A DNA stretch of 64,000 nucleotides from Gephyromycinifex aptenodytis. GTDB lineage: Bacteria; Actinomycetota; Actinomycetes; Actinomycetales; Dermatophilaceae. A program made the position numbers and the translations under genes. The notes beneath the pieces are model-generated. The model did no database searches, was not told where the DNA came from, and worked only from the letters and a program-made list of their open reading frames with translations. The number at the start of each line of letters is the position of its first letter. The first letter of the stretch is position 1. The DNA lies in the NCBI RefSeq assembly GCF_012277275.1, contig NZ_CP051155.1:1364001-1428000 (forward strand), read 5' to 3'. Below are positions 25,400 to 35,121 of this stretch, piece after piece.

Positions 25400-26380
25400 T
25401 CAGAACGCGGGGTCGAACAGGCTCGTGACCGAACCGTCTTCGAAGACTTCGTGAATGGCCTGACTGATCAGCGGCGCGATCGACAGTACGGTCAGGCCCT
25501 CGAACCGGGCGGTCTGCGGGATCGGCAGCGTGTTGGTGACGATGACCTCGCGTGCGACGCACTCCTGTAGGCGCTGCACGGCGGGGCCGCTGAAGATCGG
25601 GTGCGTTGCGGCGATGACGACACTGGTCGCGCCGGCCTCCATCAGCGCATCGGCAGCCTGGACGATCGTGCCGCCGGAGTCGATCATGTCGTCGACCAGG
25701 ATGCAGGTGTGCCCCTCGACGTCGCCGACGACGCGGTTGGCCTTGCTCTGGTTCGGACGGTTGATGTCGCGCGTCTTGTGGATGAAAGCCAGCGGCGCGT
25801 CATCCAGGCGCTTGCTCCACTGTTCGGCCACCTTGATGCGGCCCGCGTCGGGAGAGACGACCGCGAGGTTCTCATCCCCGTACTTAGAGGCCACGTAATC
25901 CGAAAGGATCGGCAATGCCTGCAGGTGGTCCACGGGCCCGTCGAAGAACCCTTGGATCTGGGCGGTGTGCAAGTCGACGCAGATGAGGCGATCCGCACCG
26001 GCAGCCTTGAACAGGTCTGCCATGAGTCGGGCCGAGATGGGCTCACGGCCGCGGTGCTTCTTGTCCTGTCGGGCATACCCGTAGAACGGCAGAACCACGG
26101 TGATCCGCTTGGCCGAGGCGCGTTTAAGCGCGTCGACCATGATGAGGTGCTCCATGATCCATTCGTTGATCGGAGCGGTGTGGCTCTGCACCACGTAGGC
26201 GTCGGAGCCGCGAACGCTCTCCTCGAACCGAACGTAGATCTCGCTGTTGGCGAACTCATAGGCCGTTGTCGGCACCAGGTCGATTCCCAGGCACTGCGCC
26301 ACCTCTTCGGCGAGCGCAGGATGTGCGCGCCCCGAGAGGATCATGAGGTTCTTCTCGGACGCACGCTTAATGCTTGTCAT
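25400..26380 (-). CDS. prs: Ribose-phosphate pyrophosphokinase
   Basis: A 326-residue PRPP synthetase of class I. It has FANSEIYVRF near residue 45, the PFYGYARQDKKHRGREPIS flexible region, DLHTAQIQGFF, and the PRPP-binding loop ILVDDMIDSGGT near residue 225. It makes PRPP from ribose-5-phosphate and ATP for nucleotide, His and Trp synthesis and, in actinobacteria, for decaprenyl-phosphoryl arabinose. The ATG at 26380 overlaps the glmU stop (ATGA), so the two genes are coupled. The track of open codons continues upstream to 26458 inside glmU but is not part of the gene. Confidence 0.95.
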   Translation of the reverse strand: MTSIKRASEKNLMILSGRAHPALAEEVAQCLGIDLVPTTAYEFANSEIYVRFEESVRGSDAYVVQSHTAPINEWIMEHLIMVDALKRASAKRITVVLPFYGYARQDKKHRGREPISARLMADLFKAAGADRLICVDLHTAQIQGFFDGPVDHLQALPILSDYVASKYGDENLAVVSPDAGRIKVAEQWSKRLDDAPLAFIHKTRDINRPNQSKANRVVGDVEGHTCILVDDMIDSGGTIVQAADALMEAGATSVVIAATHPIFSGPAVQRLQECVAREVIVTNTLPIPQTARFEGLTVLSIAPLISQAIHEVFEDGSVTSLFDPAF

Positions 26381-27555
26381 GCCTGACCCATCATGTCGGA
26401 GCTGTCTGTGCTGCTCTGTCCGGGCTGACCGGTGAGCGTGGTGAGAGCGCTCACGCACGCGCCTGCGTCGATCCTAGCGCCCTGAACGTCGACGAACGCC
26501 GACACCTGCGCCTCTGCGCCCACCTGGGCGCCGGGCCGAAGGTGCACGAACGGCCCCACGCTTGCCCCTTCGCCGATGACAGCCAATTGAGCCTGGGTGC
26601 GAACCACTCGGGCCCCGGCCCCCACCTCCACATCACCGAGGGTGACATCAGGCCCGATGATGGCGTTCGCACCGATGGTGGATGCGCCGAGAATCTGGGT
26701 GCCCGGGAGCACGGTGGTGTCCTGACCGATGCTCACGTCGGCGTCGATCCAAGTCGTGGCCGGGTCGAGCACACTCACCCCGGCGCGCATCCACGATTCG
26801 ATGATCCGGCGATTCATCTCGGCACCCATCCGAGCCAGTTGCACTCGATCATTGACGCCATTGGTCTGCCATAGGTCGTCGCAGACGTAGGCCGCCACCC
26901 GCCGGCCCTGGGTGCGTGCGATGGCGAGAACGTCGGTGAGGTATTTCTCTCGTTGCGCGTTCTCGGTGCTGACCTGGCTCAGGGCGGCCCGTAGCAGCGA
27001 CGCGTCGAAGGCGTAGATCCCGGAGTTGATCTCGCGGATGGCGCGCTGTTCCTCTGTGGCGTCTTTCTGCTCCACGATGCCGAGAACCGCGCCGGTCTCA
27101 TCGCGCAAGATGCGGCCGTACCCGGTGGCGTCCTGCACCACCGCCGTCATGACGGTCGCCCCGTTACCTGAGGCTTCATGTTCGGCCAGGATCGCTCGGA
27201 GGGTCGAACCGGCCAGCATCGGGACATCGCCCGAGGTGACCAGGACCGTGCCCTCGAAGTCGGCTGGTAGCGCCGCCAGACCACACTCGGCAGCCCGCCC
27301 CGTGCCGGGGATTTCATCCTGATCGGCAACGAGCGCGCCGGGGAAGAATTGTTCGATATGCGCCGCCACAGCGTCTCGTTGGTGGCGGACGACCACGACC
27401 AGGTGAGCCGGCCCGCATTCGCGCGCTGCGACCAGCGCATGCCCCAGGAGGCTGCGCCCGGCAATCGGGTGCAAAACCTTGGCGAGGCTGGACTTCATCC
27501 TTGTTCCTGCGCCTGCGGCGAGGACGATGACAGCAGCGGGACGTGAGTCGGTCAC
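26377..27555 (-). CDS. glmU: GlmU with intact uridylyltransferase but truncated acetyltransferase domain
   Basis: A 392-residue protein. The N-terminal 250 residues form a normal GlmU pyrophosphorylase: LAAGAGTRMKSSLAKVL at 12-28, GTGRAAECGL, TSGDVPML, TGYGRIL and EINSGIY. The beta-helix begins normally (IGANAIIGPDVTLG, IGEGASVGPFVHLRPGA) but stops soon after GARIDAGA. It ends in an unrelated Ser/Gln-rich tail of about 25 residues (TGQPGQSSTDSS). Usual bifunctional GlmU proteins have about 455-495 residues. The missing part includes the region of the catalytic His (His363 in E. coli) and the acetyl-CoA contacts, so GlcN-1-P acetylation should not occur. GTG start; overlaps prs by ATGA. Confidence 0.88.
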   Translation of the reverse strand: MTDSRPAAVIVLAAGAGTRMKSSLAKVLHPIAGRSLLGHALVAARECGPAHLVVVVRHQRDAVAAHIEQFFPGALVADQDEIPGTGRAAECGLAALPADFEGTVLVTSGDVPMLAGSTLRAILAEHEASGNGATVMTAVVQDATGYGRILRDETGAVLGIVEQKDATEEQRAIREINSGIYAFDASLLRAALSQVSTENAQREKYLTDVLAIARTQGRRVAAYVCDDLWQTNGVNDRVQLARMGAEMNRRIIESWMRAGVSVLDPATTWIDADVSIGQDTTVLPGTQILGASTIGANAIIGPDVTLGDVEVGAGARVVRTQAQLAVIGEGASVGPFVHLRPGAQVGAEAQVSAFVDVQGARIDAGACVSALTTLTGQPGQSSTDSSDMMGQA

Positions 27556-27673
27556 GCGAGAACCCCCGATTTGGTGAGCAAGAGGTGGCCAGGAGCCGGC
27601 AGCGGCTCATAGGACACCCCGCATGCTACCCGCGGGCGGGCGGGCCTCCCGCGAGATCGCGGAGGCAAAGCAG

Positions 27674-27752
27674 CTCCCCGGGTAGGAATCGAACCTACGT
27701 CGCTTGTCCTGATTCAAAGTCAGGCGGGCCCTACCAGCAGACCAACCGGGGA
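27674..27752 (-). tRNA. tRNA-Gln (anticodon UUG)
   Basis: On the minus strand the 7-bp acceptor stem TCCCCGG/CCGGGGA, an anticodon arm CCTGA-CTTTGAA-TCAGG with anticodon TTG, and a T arm GTAGG-TTCGATT-CCTAC can be drawn. CCA is not encoded. The span of about 79 nt is slightly long, with extra bases between the D and anticodon arms and a 9-nt variable loop. A tRNA-Gln next to glmU is a common actinobacterial arrangement. Confidence 0.85.
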
Positions 27753-27956
27753 ACGTGGACCTACCCCGGGTGGGGGCGAGGACCGTTGTGTCCAGGATAG
27801 TGGACTGCCAGAGTGAAAAGGCACCGGCCATGGGCTGCCCCCATCCCCGCCCCGCCGTGCGCCAGCAACCACGCGATCAGCGCTGGCCGCACCGCGCTGG
27901 TGCCGCCTCGCATTCGCAGCGGGCGGACCCCGGTGGAGACACGGCAAGATGGAGCT

Positions 27957-28598
27957 ATGACATCGAAGGCGTCCACCGGCGGCGGCCGTTCCCGCATGAC
28001 GGGTAAGCAGCGCAGAGAGCAACTGCTGGGGGTCTCGCGTCGTCTGTTCGCCGACAAGGGCTATGAGGGAACGACAGTGGAGGAGATCGCGGCCAAGGCC
28101 GGAGTCTCCAAGCCCGTTGTCTACGAACACTTCGGGGGCAAGGAAGGGATGTACGCGGTCGTCGTGGACCGCGAGATCCAGGCTCTACTCGACGCCATCA
28201 CCGGCGCACTCAGCGAACGCATCCATGCTCGGCTTCTGCTCGAGCAAGCAGCCCTAGCGCTCCTGGACTACATCGAAACTTCACCTGAGGGCTTTCGCAT
28301 CCTCGTGCGCGACTCGCCGACCGGCCAATCCACGGGCTCGTTCGCCTCCCTCATCAGTGATGTGGCCAGCCAGGTCGAGCACCTGCTGGGCGCGGAGTTC
28401 AAGATCCGTGGGCTGGACCCCAAGACCGCCCCCATCTACGCCCAGATGCTGGTCGGAATGGTGGCACTCACCGGCCAATGGTGGCTGGACTCCCCCAAGT
28501 TCAAAAAGGCCGATGTGGCAGCACACCTGGTCAACCTGGCTTGGAACGGCCTGACCGGGCTTGCTGAGAAGCCCACCTTGCGCGGCCCCTCCAACTAG
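27957..28598 (+). CDS. TetR-family transcriptional regulator
   Basis: A 213-residue protein. Residues 18-65 form the TetR helix-turn-helix (LLGVSRRLFADKGYEGTT, VEEIAAKAGVSKPVVYEHFGGKEGMY). The C-terminal ligand-binding domain is all-helical and fits the family of regulators usually found beside glmU in actinobacteria. It is divergent from tRNA-Gln and glmU. CAAGAT ends 6 nt before the ATG, so the mRNA is probably leaderless. Target genes are unknown. Confidence 0.85.
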   Translation: MTSKASTGGGRSRMTGKQRREQLLGVSRRLFADKGYEGTTVEEIAAKAGVSKPVVYEHFGGKEGMYAVVVDREIQALLDAITGALSERIHARLLLEQAALALLDYIETSPEGFRILVRDSPTGQSTGSFASLISDVASQVEHLLGAEFKIRGLDPKTAPIYAQMLVGMVALTGQWWLDSPKFKKADVAAHLVNLAWNGLTGLAEKPTLRGPSN

Positions 28599-28652
28599 CA
28601 CCCGGAGCTGAGCGCCGACCGCGAGGCCGTGACCGGCACATGCCGCCCCCAC

Positions 28653-29537
28653 CTAGCGCGGCTGAGCCTGTCTGCCCGCAGCCAAGAGCGCATGCAGATA
28701 CGCGCCGTACCCGGACTTGGCCAGCGCATCTGCGCGCTCGGCCAGCCCTGCATCATCGAGGAAGCCCATCCGCCAAGCTGCCTCTTCGGGGCAGCCGACC
28801 TGTAGTCCTTGCCGCGCCTGAATCGTCCGCACGAAGTTCCCGGCGTCGTTCAGCGCGTCGAAGGTGCCCGTGTCCAGCCAAGCCGTACCGCGTGGCAGAA
28901 CCTCGACGCGTAGCCGATCCTGCGCGAGATAGGTCCGGTTGACGTCGGTGATCTCGTATTCGCCCCGCGCGGACGGTGCTAGCGAACGCGCGATCTCGAC
29001 CACATCGTTGTCGTAGAAATACAACCCCGGGACTGCGTAATTGGACCGCGGGTGTGCGGGTTTCTCCTCGATCCCCAGGACCACTCCGTCGTGGTCGAAC
29101 TCCACGACGCCGTAGGCGCTGGGCTCCGCCACCCAGTACGCAAACACCACTCCCCCGTTCAGCCCCCGCACCCGCGCCAGTTGCGTGCCCAGGCCTGGCC
29201 CGTAGAACACGTTGTCGCCCAGGACGAGACACACTTCGTCAACGCCGATGAAGTCGGCGCCGATCGTGAAGGCTTGCGCCAGTCCGTCTGGGCTGGCCTG
29301 CTCGGCGTAGACGATGTCGATGCCGAACTGCGACCCATCGCCGAGTAAACGGGCGAAGCCTTCTGCCTCGTGGGGTGTGGTGATGACAAGGACCTCGCGG
29401 ATGCCCGCCAGGATGAGCGTCGAAAGGGGGTAGTAGATCATCGGCTTGTCGTAGACCGGCACAAGCTGCTTGCTGATGCCCTTGGTGATGGGATGCAGCC
29501 GCGAGCCGGTGCCTCCGGCCAGGATGATGCCTCGCAT
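28653..29537 (-). CDS. rfbA: Glucose-1-phosphate thymidylyltransferase
   Basis: A 294-residue RmlA enzyme. The N-terminal nucleotide-binding signature [16 protein letters not shown] is followed by [55 protein letters not shown] and EITDVN. It couples glucose-1-phosphate with dTTP to give dTDP-glucose, the first step of dTDP-rhamnose synthesis. The ATG at 29537 starts the conserved protein; the open frame upstream is not homologous. It is divergent from rfbB, and both genes have -10 boxes 6 nt before their start codons, suggesting leaderless transcripts. Confidence 0.95.
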   Translation of the reverse strand: MRGIILAGGTGSRLHPITKGISKQLVPVYDKPMIYYPLSTLILAGIREVLVITTPHEAEGFARLLGDGSQFGIDIVYAEQASPDGLAQAFTIGADFIGVDEVCLVLGDNVFYGPGLGTQLARVRGLNGGVVFAYWVAEPSAYGVVEFDHDGVVLGIEEKPAHPRSNYAVPGLYFYDNDVVEIARSLAPSARGEYEITDVNRTYLAQDRLRVEVLPRGTAWLDTGTFDALNDAGNFVRTIQARQGLQVGCPEEAAWRMGFLDDAGLAERADALAKSGYGAYLHALLAAGRQAQPR

Positions 29538-30624
<1,087 letters not shown>

Positions 30625-30670
30625 GCCCTCTTTGTCATCCATCGACTGCCCCCACAGGTAAGGACCTACT

Positions 30671-32053
30671 GTGAGCGACCTCGCTGTGCGCACGACGAAC
30701 ATTCCCGGACTTGTCGTCATCGATCTGCCGGTGCACGGCGACTCACGGGGCTGGTTCAAGGAGAACTGGCAGCGAGCAAAGATGACCGCGTTGGGGTTGC
30801 CGGACTTCGGACCGGTGCAACAGAACATCTCGTTCAACGAGCAGACCGGTGTCACGAGGGGGATCCATGCCGAGCCCTGGGACAAACTCGTGTCCGTCGC
30901 CACCGGCCGTGTGTTCGCGGCGTGGGTCGATCTGCGCGCGGGTGCCACCCACGGCCGAGTCGTCACCCTCACGCTGGGACCCGAGACGGCCGTGTTCGTT
31001 CCCCGCGGAGTCGGCAACGCCTACCAGACCCTGGAAGCGGGTACGGCCTACAGCTACCTGGTCAACGATCATTGGAGCCCTGAAGCCAAAGAGCGCTACA
31101 CCTTCGTCCAGCTTGCGGACCCCGCGCTTGGTATCGACTGGCCGATTCCGCTCACTGAGGCGGTGGTTTCGGATGCTGACCGACAGCACCCGCTACTGAG
31201 CAACGCGCGACCGGTGCAGCCTGCGCGCCCGGCCATCCTGGGCGCTGGGGGCCAACTCGGGAAAGCGCTGTCGAATGCGCTGCCCGATGCCGTGGCGCTC
31301 ACCCGCGAGCAAGCCGACCTCGCTCAGCCGGAGACGCTCGCGCAGATCGACTGGACAGGCGTGGACGCGATCATCAATGCCGCCGCCTATACGGCAGTGG
31401 ATGCGGCCGAGACACCGGACGGCCGCCGACAGGCGTGGGCGTCGAATGTGAGTGGGGTCGCCAACCTTGTCCGCATCGCACGAGAACGCCAGATCCCGTT
31501 GGTCCACATCTCCTCGGACTACGTTTTCGACGGGACGCTGGATGAACATATGGAAGACGAACCCTTTTCTCCCCTCGGCGTGTACGGGCAGACCAAGGCA
31601 GCCGGCGATGCGCTCGTGGCCACCTGGGAACAGCACTACATCGTGCGCACGAGCTGGGTCGTGGGACAGGGCCGCAACTTCGTCTCGACAATGGCCCAGC
31701 TGGCGAAGAAGGGTGTGGCGCCGAGCGTCGTGGCTGATCAGTTCGGCCGGTTGAGCTTCACTCAGGACATCGCAGCAGGCATCTGCCACTTACTTGCGGT
31801 TCGCTGCCCATACGGCACCTACAACCTCACGAGTTCTGGTCCTGTGCTCAGTTGGGCCGACATTGCCGCAGAGGTGTTCCGGGTCGTTGGGGCGTCCCCG
31901 GATGACGTCCGGCGCGTGTCTACCCAGGAATACGGCCTGGGGAAGGACATGGCGCCGCGACCTGTGCACAGTGCCCTCAACCTTGACAAGATCCGCGCGG
32001 CTGGCTTTTGCCCGCCAGCCTCCACTATCGAATCCGTATTGGCTCTAGGGTGA
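30671..32053 (+). CDS. rfbCD: Bifunctional dTDP-4-dehydrorhamnose 3,5-epimerase / 4-reductase
   Basis: A 460-residue fusion. Residues 1 to about 180 are an RmlC cupin epimerase (GDSRGWFKENW, RGIHAEPWDK with the catalytic His, VPRGVGNAYQ). Residues from about 187 are the RmlD reductase (ILGAGGQLGKAL NAD(P)-binding loop, SSDYVFDG, YGQTKAAGD with the Tyr-x3-Lys pair). Together they turn dTDP-4-keto-6-deoxyglucose into dTDP-L-rhamnose. Such fusions are known in Micrococcales relatives. The GTG at 30671 has AAGGA about 7 nt upstream. Confidence 0.93.
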   Translation: MSDLAVRTTNIPGLVVIDLPVHGDSRGWFKENWQRAKMTALGLPDFGPVQQNISFNEQTGVTRGIHAEPWDKLVSVATGRVFAAWVDLRAGATHGRVVTLTLGPETAVFVPRGVGNAYQTLEAGTAYSYLVNDHWSPEAKERYTFVQLADPALGIDWPIPLTEAVVSDADRQHPLLSNARPVQPARPAILGAGGQLGKALSNALPDAVALTREQADLAQPETLAQIDWTGVDAIINAAAYTAVDAAETPDGRRQAWASNVSGVANLVRIARERQIPLVHISSDYVFDGTLDEHMEDEPFSPLGVYGQTKAAGDALVATWEQHYIVRTSWVVGQGRNFVSTMAQLAKKGVAPSVVADQFGRLSFTQDIAAGICHLLAVRCPYGTYNLTSSGPVLSWADIAAEVFRVVGASPDDVRRVSTQEYGLGKDMAPRPVHSALNLDKIRAAGFCPPASTIESVLALG

Positions 32054-32072
32054 GTCGCCGGCGCCCGGGATG

Positions 32073-33071
32073 TCATCGGTCATCGAGGACCGCACATACC
32101 GGCCCGGGACAGACCGCCTGAAGGCTGTGCGTCTGCCGACGTAGGTTTTCCAAGTCGTCCTGGCCACGCGGGACCATCAGCACCACCGCGCGGGCGGAGG
32201 CTGCCTGACGAGCAAGGTCGTCGTCGTCGAGACGAGCGGCAGCGACAGCACCACCTTCTCCCTCAAGCTCGGGAGTGAACTGTGCCGCGAGCATGTCGAC
32301 GTCTTCGCTCGTCGGCCGTTTGCTCACCCCGACCAGTAGTGCGCAGCCCGGAGCGCTGCGCCTGTCGACGAAAGCTCCGACGTACTCCCAGGTGATGCGA
32401 CGCTGCGCCGCATCTTGCGGCAGGTGACCAAGCACAGCAGTCCGCAGTGAGGCTTCGACGTCCTCGGCGTCGAAGGCGCGGGCCCCGGTGCGTTCCTTCA
32501 AAAGCACGATCAGCGATGCTGCCAGGAATCCCATAGCGGCACCCAGCAGCCCTGCCGTGATCGGAGACAGAAGGGAATCACGTTCACCGAGGGAGGCAGG
32601 GGCGTCCACGTTGACTCCGACGACAGGATTTCCGTCTGTTCGCGGTGACTGCACCTCAACCGCTTTGGCGAAGGCGTCGACGGAGGCGGCCAGCGCCTTC
32701 TGGACCTGCTGGGGATCCTGGCCTTGCATAGACCATTGGATGACAGTCGAATCCGGGCTCGTCGTGGTCTCAAGTGCCCCGATCTCCTCCGGCGAGAGGC
32801 CACTGGCCTTCGACGCTTCCTGCGCCACGTCCGCGCTCCTGGCTAGCGACAGGTACTGGGGCATCGTTACTCGGATCGCCTGGGTCACCTGGTATAGCGC
32901 CTCCACCCGCCCCTCAGTCGATGCTGCGACCACGGACGTACGCGCAGAACTCCGGTAGTGGGCAGGCGCCACCGAATAGCCCAGAAAGCCGACCACGGCA
33001 CCGATGAGGGTGCAGAGCCCCATCAGCGCCCAACCCCGAACGACCATCCGTCTTAGATCATCGAAACTCAT
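32073..33071 (-). CDS. Wzz-like polysaccharide co-polymerase, second copy
   Basis: A 332-residue protein with the Wzz plan: first membrane segment at about residues 14-34, an extracytoplasmic helical domain, and a second membrane segment at about 165-190 (SPITAGLLGAAMGFLAASLIVL). The cytoplasmic tail of about 140 residues has no Walker A motif and no tyrosine cluster; it has remnants of a BY-kinase-like fold at most. It probably sets chain length for the second glycan. It is separated by 39 bp from the ligase/polymerase gene on the same strand, and the two should be co-transcribed. Confidence 0.75.
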   Translation of the reverse strand: MSFDDLRRMVVRGWALMGLCTLIGAVVGFLGYSVAPAHYRSSARTSVVAASTEGRVEALYQVTQAIRVTMPQYLSLARSADVAQEASKASGLSPEEIGALETTTSPDSTVIQWSMQGQDPQQVQKALAASVDAFAKAVEVQSPRTDGNPVVGVNVDAPASLGERDSLLSPITAGLLGAAMGFLAASLIVLLKERTGARAFDAEDVEASLRTAVLGHLPQDAAQRRITWEYVGAFVDRRSAPGCALLVGVSKRPTSEDVDMLAAQFTPELEGEGGAVAAARLDDDDLARQAASARAVVLMVPRGQDDLENLRRQTHSLQAVCPGPVCAVLDDR

Positions 33072-33110
33072 CGCTGGCCCTCCACTTTCGTTGACGCATG
33101 TCAGTCTCCC

Positions 33111-34631
33111 TCAGAGACCGCGACTGCCGTGACTTGAACCGCGAACAGTCCCGACCGGCAGCTCAATGGCCGACTGGCTCTGATCCGCATCCGAATGCGT
33201 GTGCAGCGCACGCGCACCGAACACCCAGGTCTCCACGTAGGCCAAACCCAAACCCAGAGCGAGATGCGCCGGGGGATAAATCAGGTTCGTCTGGAACGTG
33301 GAACTTACCGCGAGCGCGAAGAGCCCCGCGAGGGCCGCGACCGGCGCAGCCCGAGCGCGCGTGCGCTCACTGAAGACGACTGCGGTGGTCCTGGCGATGG
33401 TTGCCAGCAACACCAGCAACGCGACCACGCCTGGCAGCCCCATCCACATCCACAGCCCGAGGTAGCTCTGGTGGATGAAACGCCGCTGGTCGTAGAGCTG
33501 TCCACTGTCCGCGATCGGATCCGGCATGCTCACGTAGGCGCCGTAGGGACGGGGCAGGCCGATGCCTGCGATGGGATGCTCTCGGATACGTGCCAAGGCT
33601 TGAACATTCTCCCGGGCCCTGTCCTGGTAACTGTCGTCAACGACGACTTCGGTGTCAGCGACACTCATCAGGCGTTCGGCCGCCAGCCGCCCCTGCTCTC
33701 CGGCAAGGCCGGACAACGCCAGGCTCAGAGCCAGCATGAGGATCAGCACGGCAACCGCGACGTTCCTAGCGAGCAGCGACCAGCGTGATCGTCTCGTGGC
33801 CATGACCGGGATGAGGATCGTGGCGATGATGAGAGGGAGCCACGTGCTGCGGGTCAGACTGAGCACCTCGGTGAGGACCATCGCCACGATCAAGGGCCAG
33901 CGCAGCCAACTCCACCGGCCCCTGGCCAACACCCTGCCGGGGCCGATCATCAGCAAGGTGATGCTGAGCAGCCGCAAGAGCGGCGGATCGATCCGGACCG
34001 TTTGCGACACGTTCCCACCCGTAATCACGTAGCCGATCTCAGGACCGTAAAGGCCGTCCAGACCGGTCGCGACCCCCAAGACCACCAGGAACGAACACAG
34101 CCCACTGGTCACAACGAGATCCCTGGCCAAGGCGTCAGGATCGCGCGCGTAGGCGTCGCGCGCGATGAAGTACGACAGCCCAGCAACGCACGCCAGGCCG
34201 GTGTTGACCGTAGACCCCAGAGGATCACCGGCCAGCGCCGCTCGGACCAGAGCCAGGACGAGAGCAAAACCGAACAGCACTAAAGGTAAGACGAACCATG
34301 CTGGCTGGGCTGCCTGACGCGGACCGCGTCCCTGCAAACGAGACATGACGACCCAGGCCAGGCCCAGTGCCAACAAGACCAGCCCTGCAGTCACTCGAAG
34401 TCCACCCACCGACCTGGCGAGCAGACGCAGGTCCAATGGGCCGGCCCACACGACCACGAGAAGGACCACGACCCACCGCGGGTGAACCAGGAGGACCACA
34501 GCGGCCACTGGTGCGGCGATGAGGATGAGCGGGAGCAGGCTGTCGGTCACTACCGAGACCAGAGCGGAGCCCACGAGCACCACGAAAATCAACCCAGCAA
34601 GAAGGCGATGACGCAGCACAGTGTTGCTCAT
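33111..34631 (-). CDS. O-antigen ligase / polymerase-like membrane protein, second copy
   Basis: A 506-residue protein with about 12 hydrophobic segments, starting at the ATG at 34631 with GGGAGGGGG upstream. A large extracytoplasmic loop near residues 350-400 (ENVQALARIREHPIAGIGLPRPYGAYV) matches the WaaL/Wzy superfamily, where an Arg- and His-containing motif in this loop is important. It differs strongly from the protein at 9832 in the same family, again pointing to two polymers. Ligase and polymerase functions cannot be separated from sequence. Confidence 0.78.
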   Translation of the reverse strand: MSNTVLRHRLLAGLIFVVLVGSALVSVVTDSLLPLILIAAPVAAVVLLVHPRWVVVLLVVVWAGPLDLRLLARSVGGLRVTAGLVLLALGLAWVVMSRLQGRGPRQAAQPAWFVLPLVLFGFALVLALVRAALAGDPLGSTVNTGLACVAGLSYFIARDAYARDPDALARDLVVTSGLCSFLVVLGVATGLDGLYGPEIGYVITGGNVSQTVRIDPPLLRLLSITLLMIGPGRVLARGRWSWLRWPLIVAMVLTEVLSLTRSTWLPLIIATILIPVMATRRSRWSLLARNVAVAVLILMLALSLALSGLAGEQGRLAAERLMSVADTEVVVDDSYQDRARENVQALARIREHPIAGIGLPRPYGAYVSMPDPIADSGQLYDQRRFIHQSYLGLWMWMGLPGVVALLVLLATIARTTAVVFSERTRARAAPVAALAGLFALAVSSTFQTNLIYPPAHLALGLGLAYVETWVFGARALHTHSDADQSQSAIELPVGTVRGSSHGSRGL

Positions 34632-35121
34632 CGATGTCCCCCTCCCTGCCGACGTTTCGGTACCGCCGCCTGGCTGCGGGCCCGAGGGCCACCCGTCTCG
34701 GTCGTGTGTTGGCCGTTTCATACCTGCGGGTGAGTCCGAGTGATGCTATCTACCAGCAGGCGTCGATGGAACCCGCGGCTGTCCTCCATCGCGCACCCGC
34801 CCTCGCTTCGCACCCGAGGTAGCCGCGGCCTGAGCAGCAATGCTCAGACGCCCGTTTCGCTGCGGCCGCGCCCGGCTGCATAGGGGGCTGCGCTGAGCGC
34901 CCCCATCTCTTCCGGCATGCGGCCGAATCTTGTGCGGCCAGGTGCACACACTGGGACAGCTGTCCTGCATGATGTCCTCGGATCGTCTTGGACACCGCGA
35001 AGCTGTCACGGCCACAACCGTTTTGAGGAAGGGAGCCGAACCTGGCCTGAGATGCGGCTCCCTCGCCGCGACTCCAACCACCGCCGTGTCGGTTGTTCCG
35101 ACAGAAGGAGATTCCTCCACG
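34632..35121. other. Divergent intergenic region with stem-loops (490 bp)
   Basis: No convincing gene is seen. Three inverted repeats stand out: CTGAGCA-GCAA-TGCTCAG at 34830-34847 (7-bp stem, GNRA-type loop), GGGGGC...GCCCCC at 34883-34904, and GGGAGCCG...CGGCTCCC at 35031-35062. The last two would lie in the leader of the + strand glycosyltransferase mRNA if the promoter is upstream. Their roles are unknown. Short open frames here overlap one another on both strands. Confidence 0.55.
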
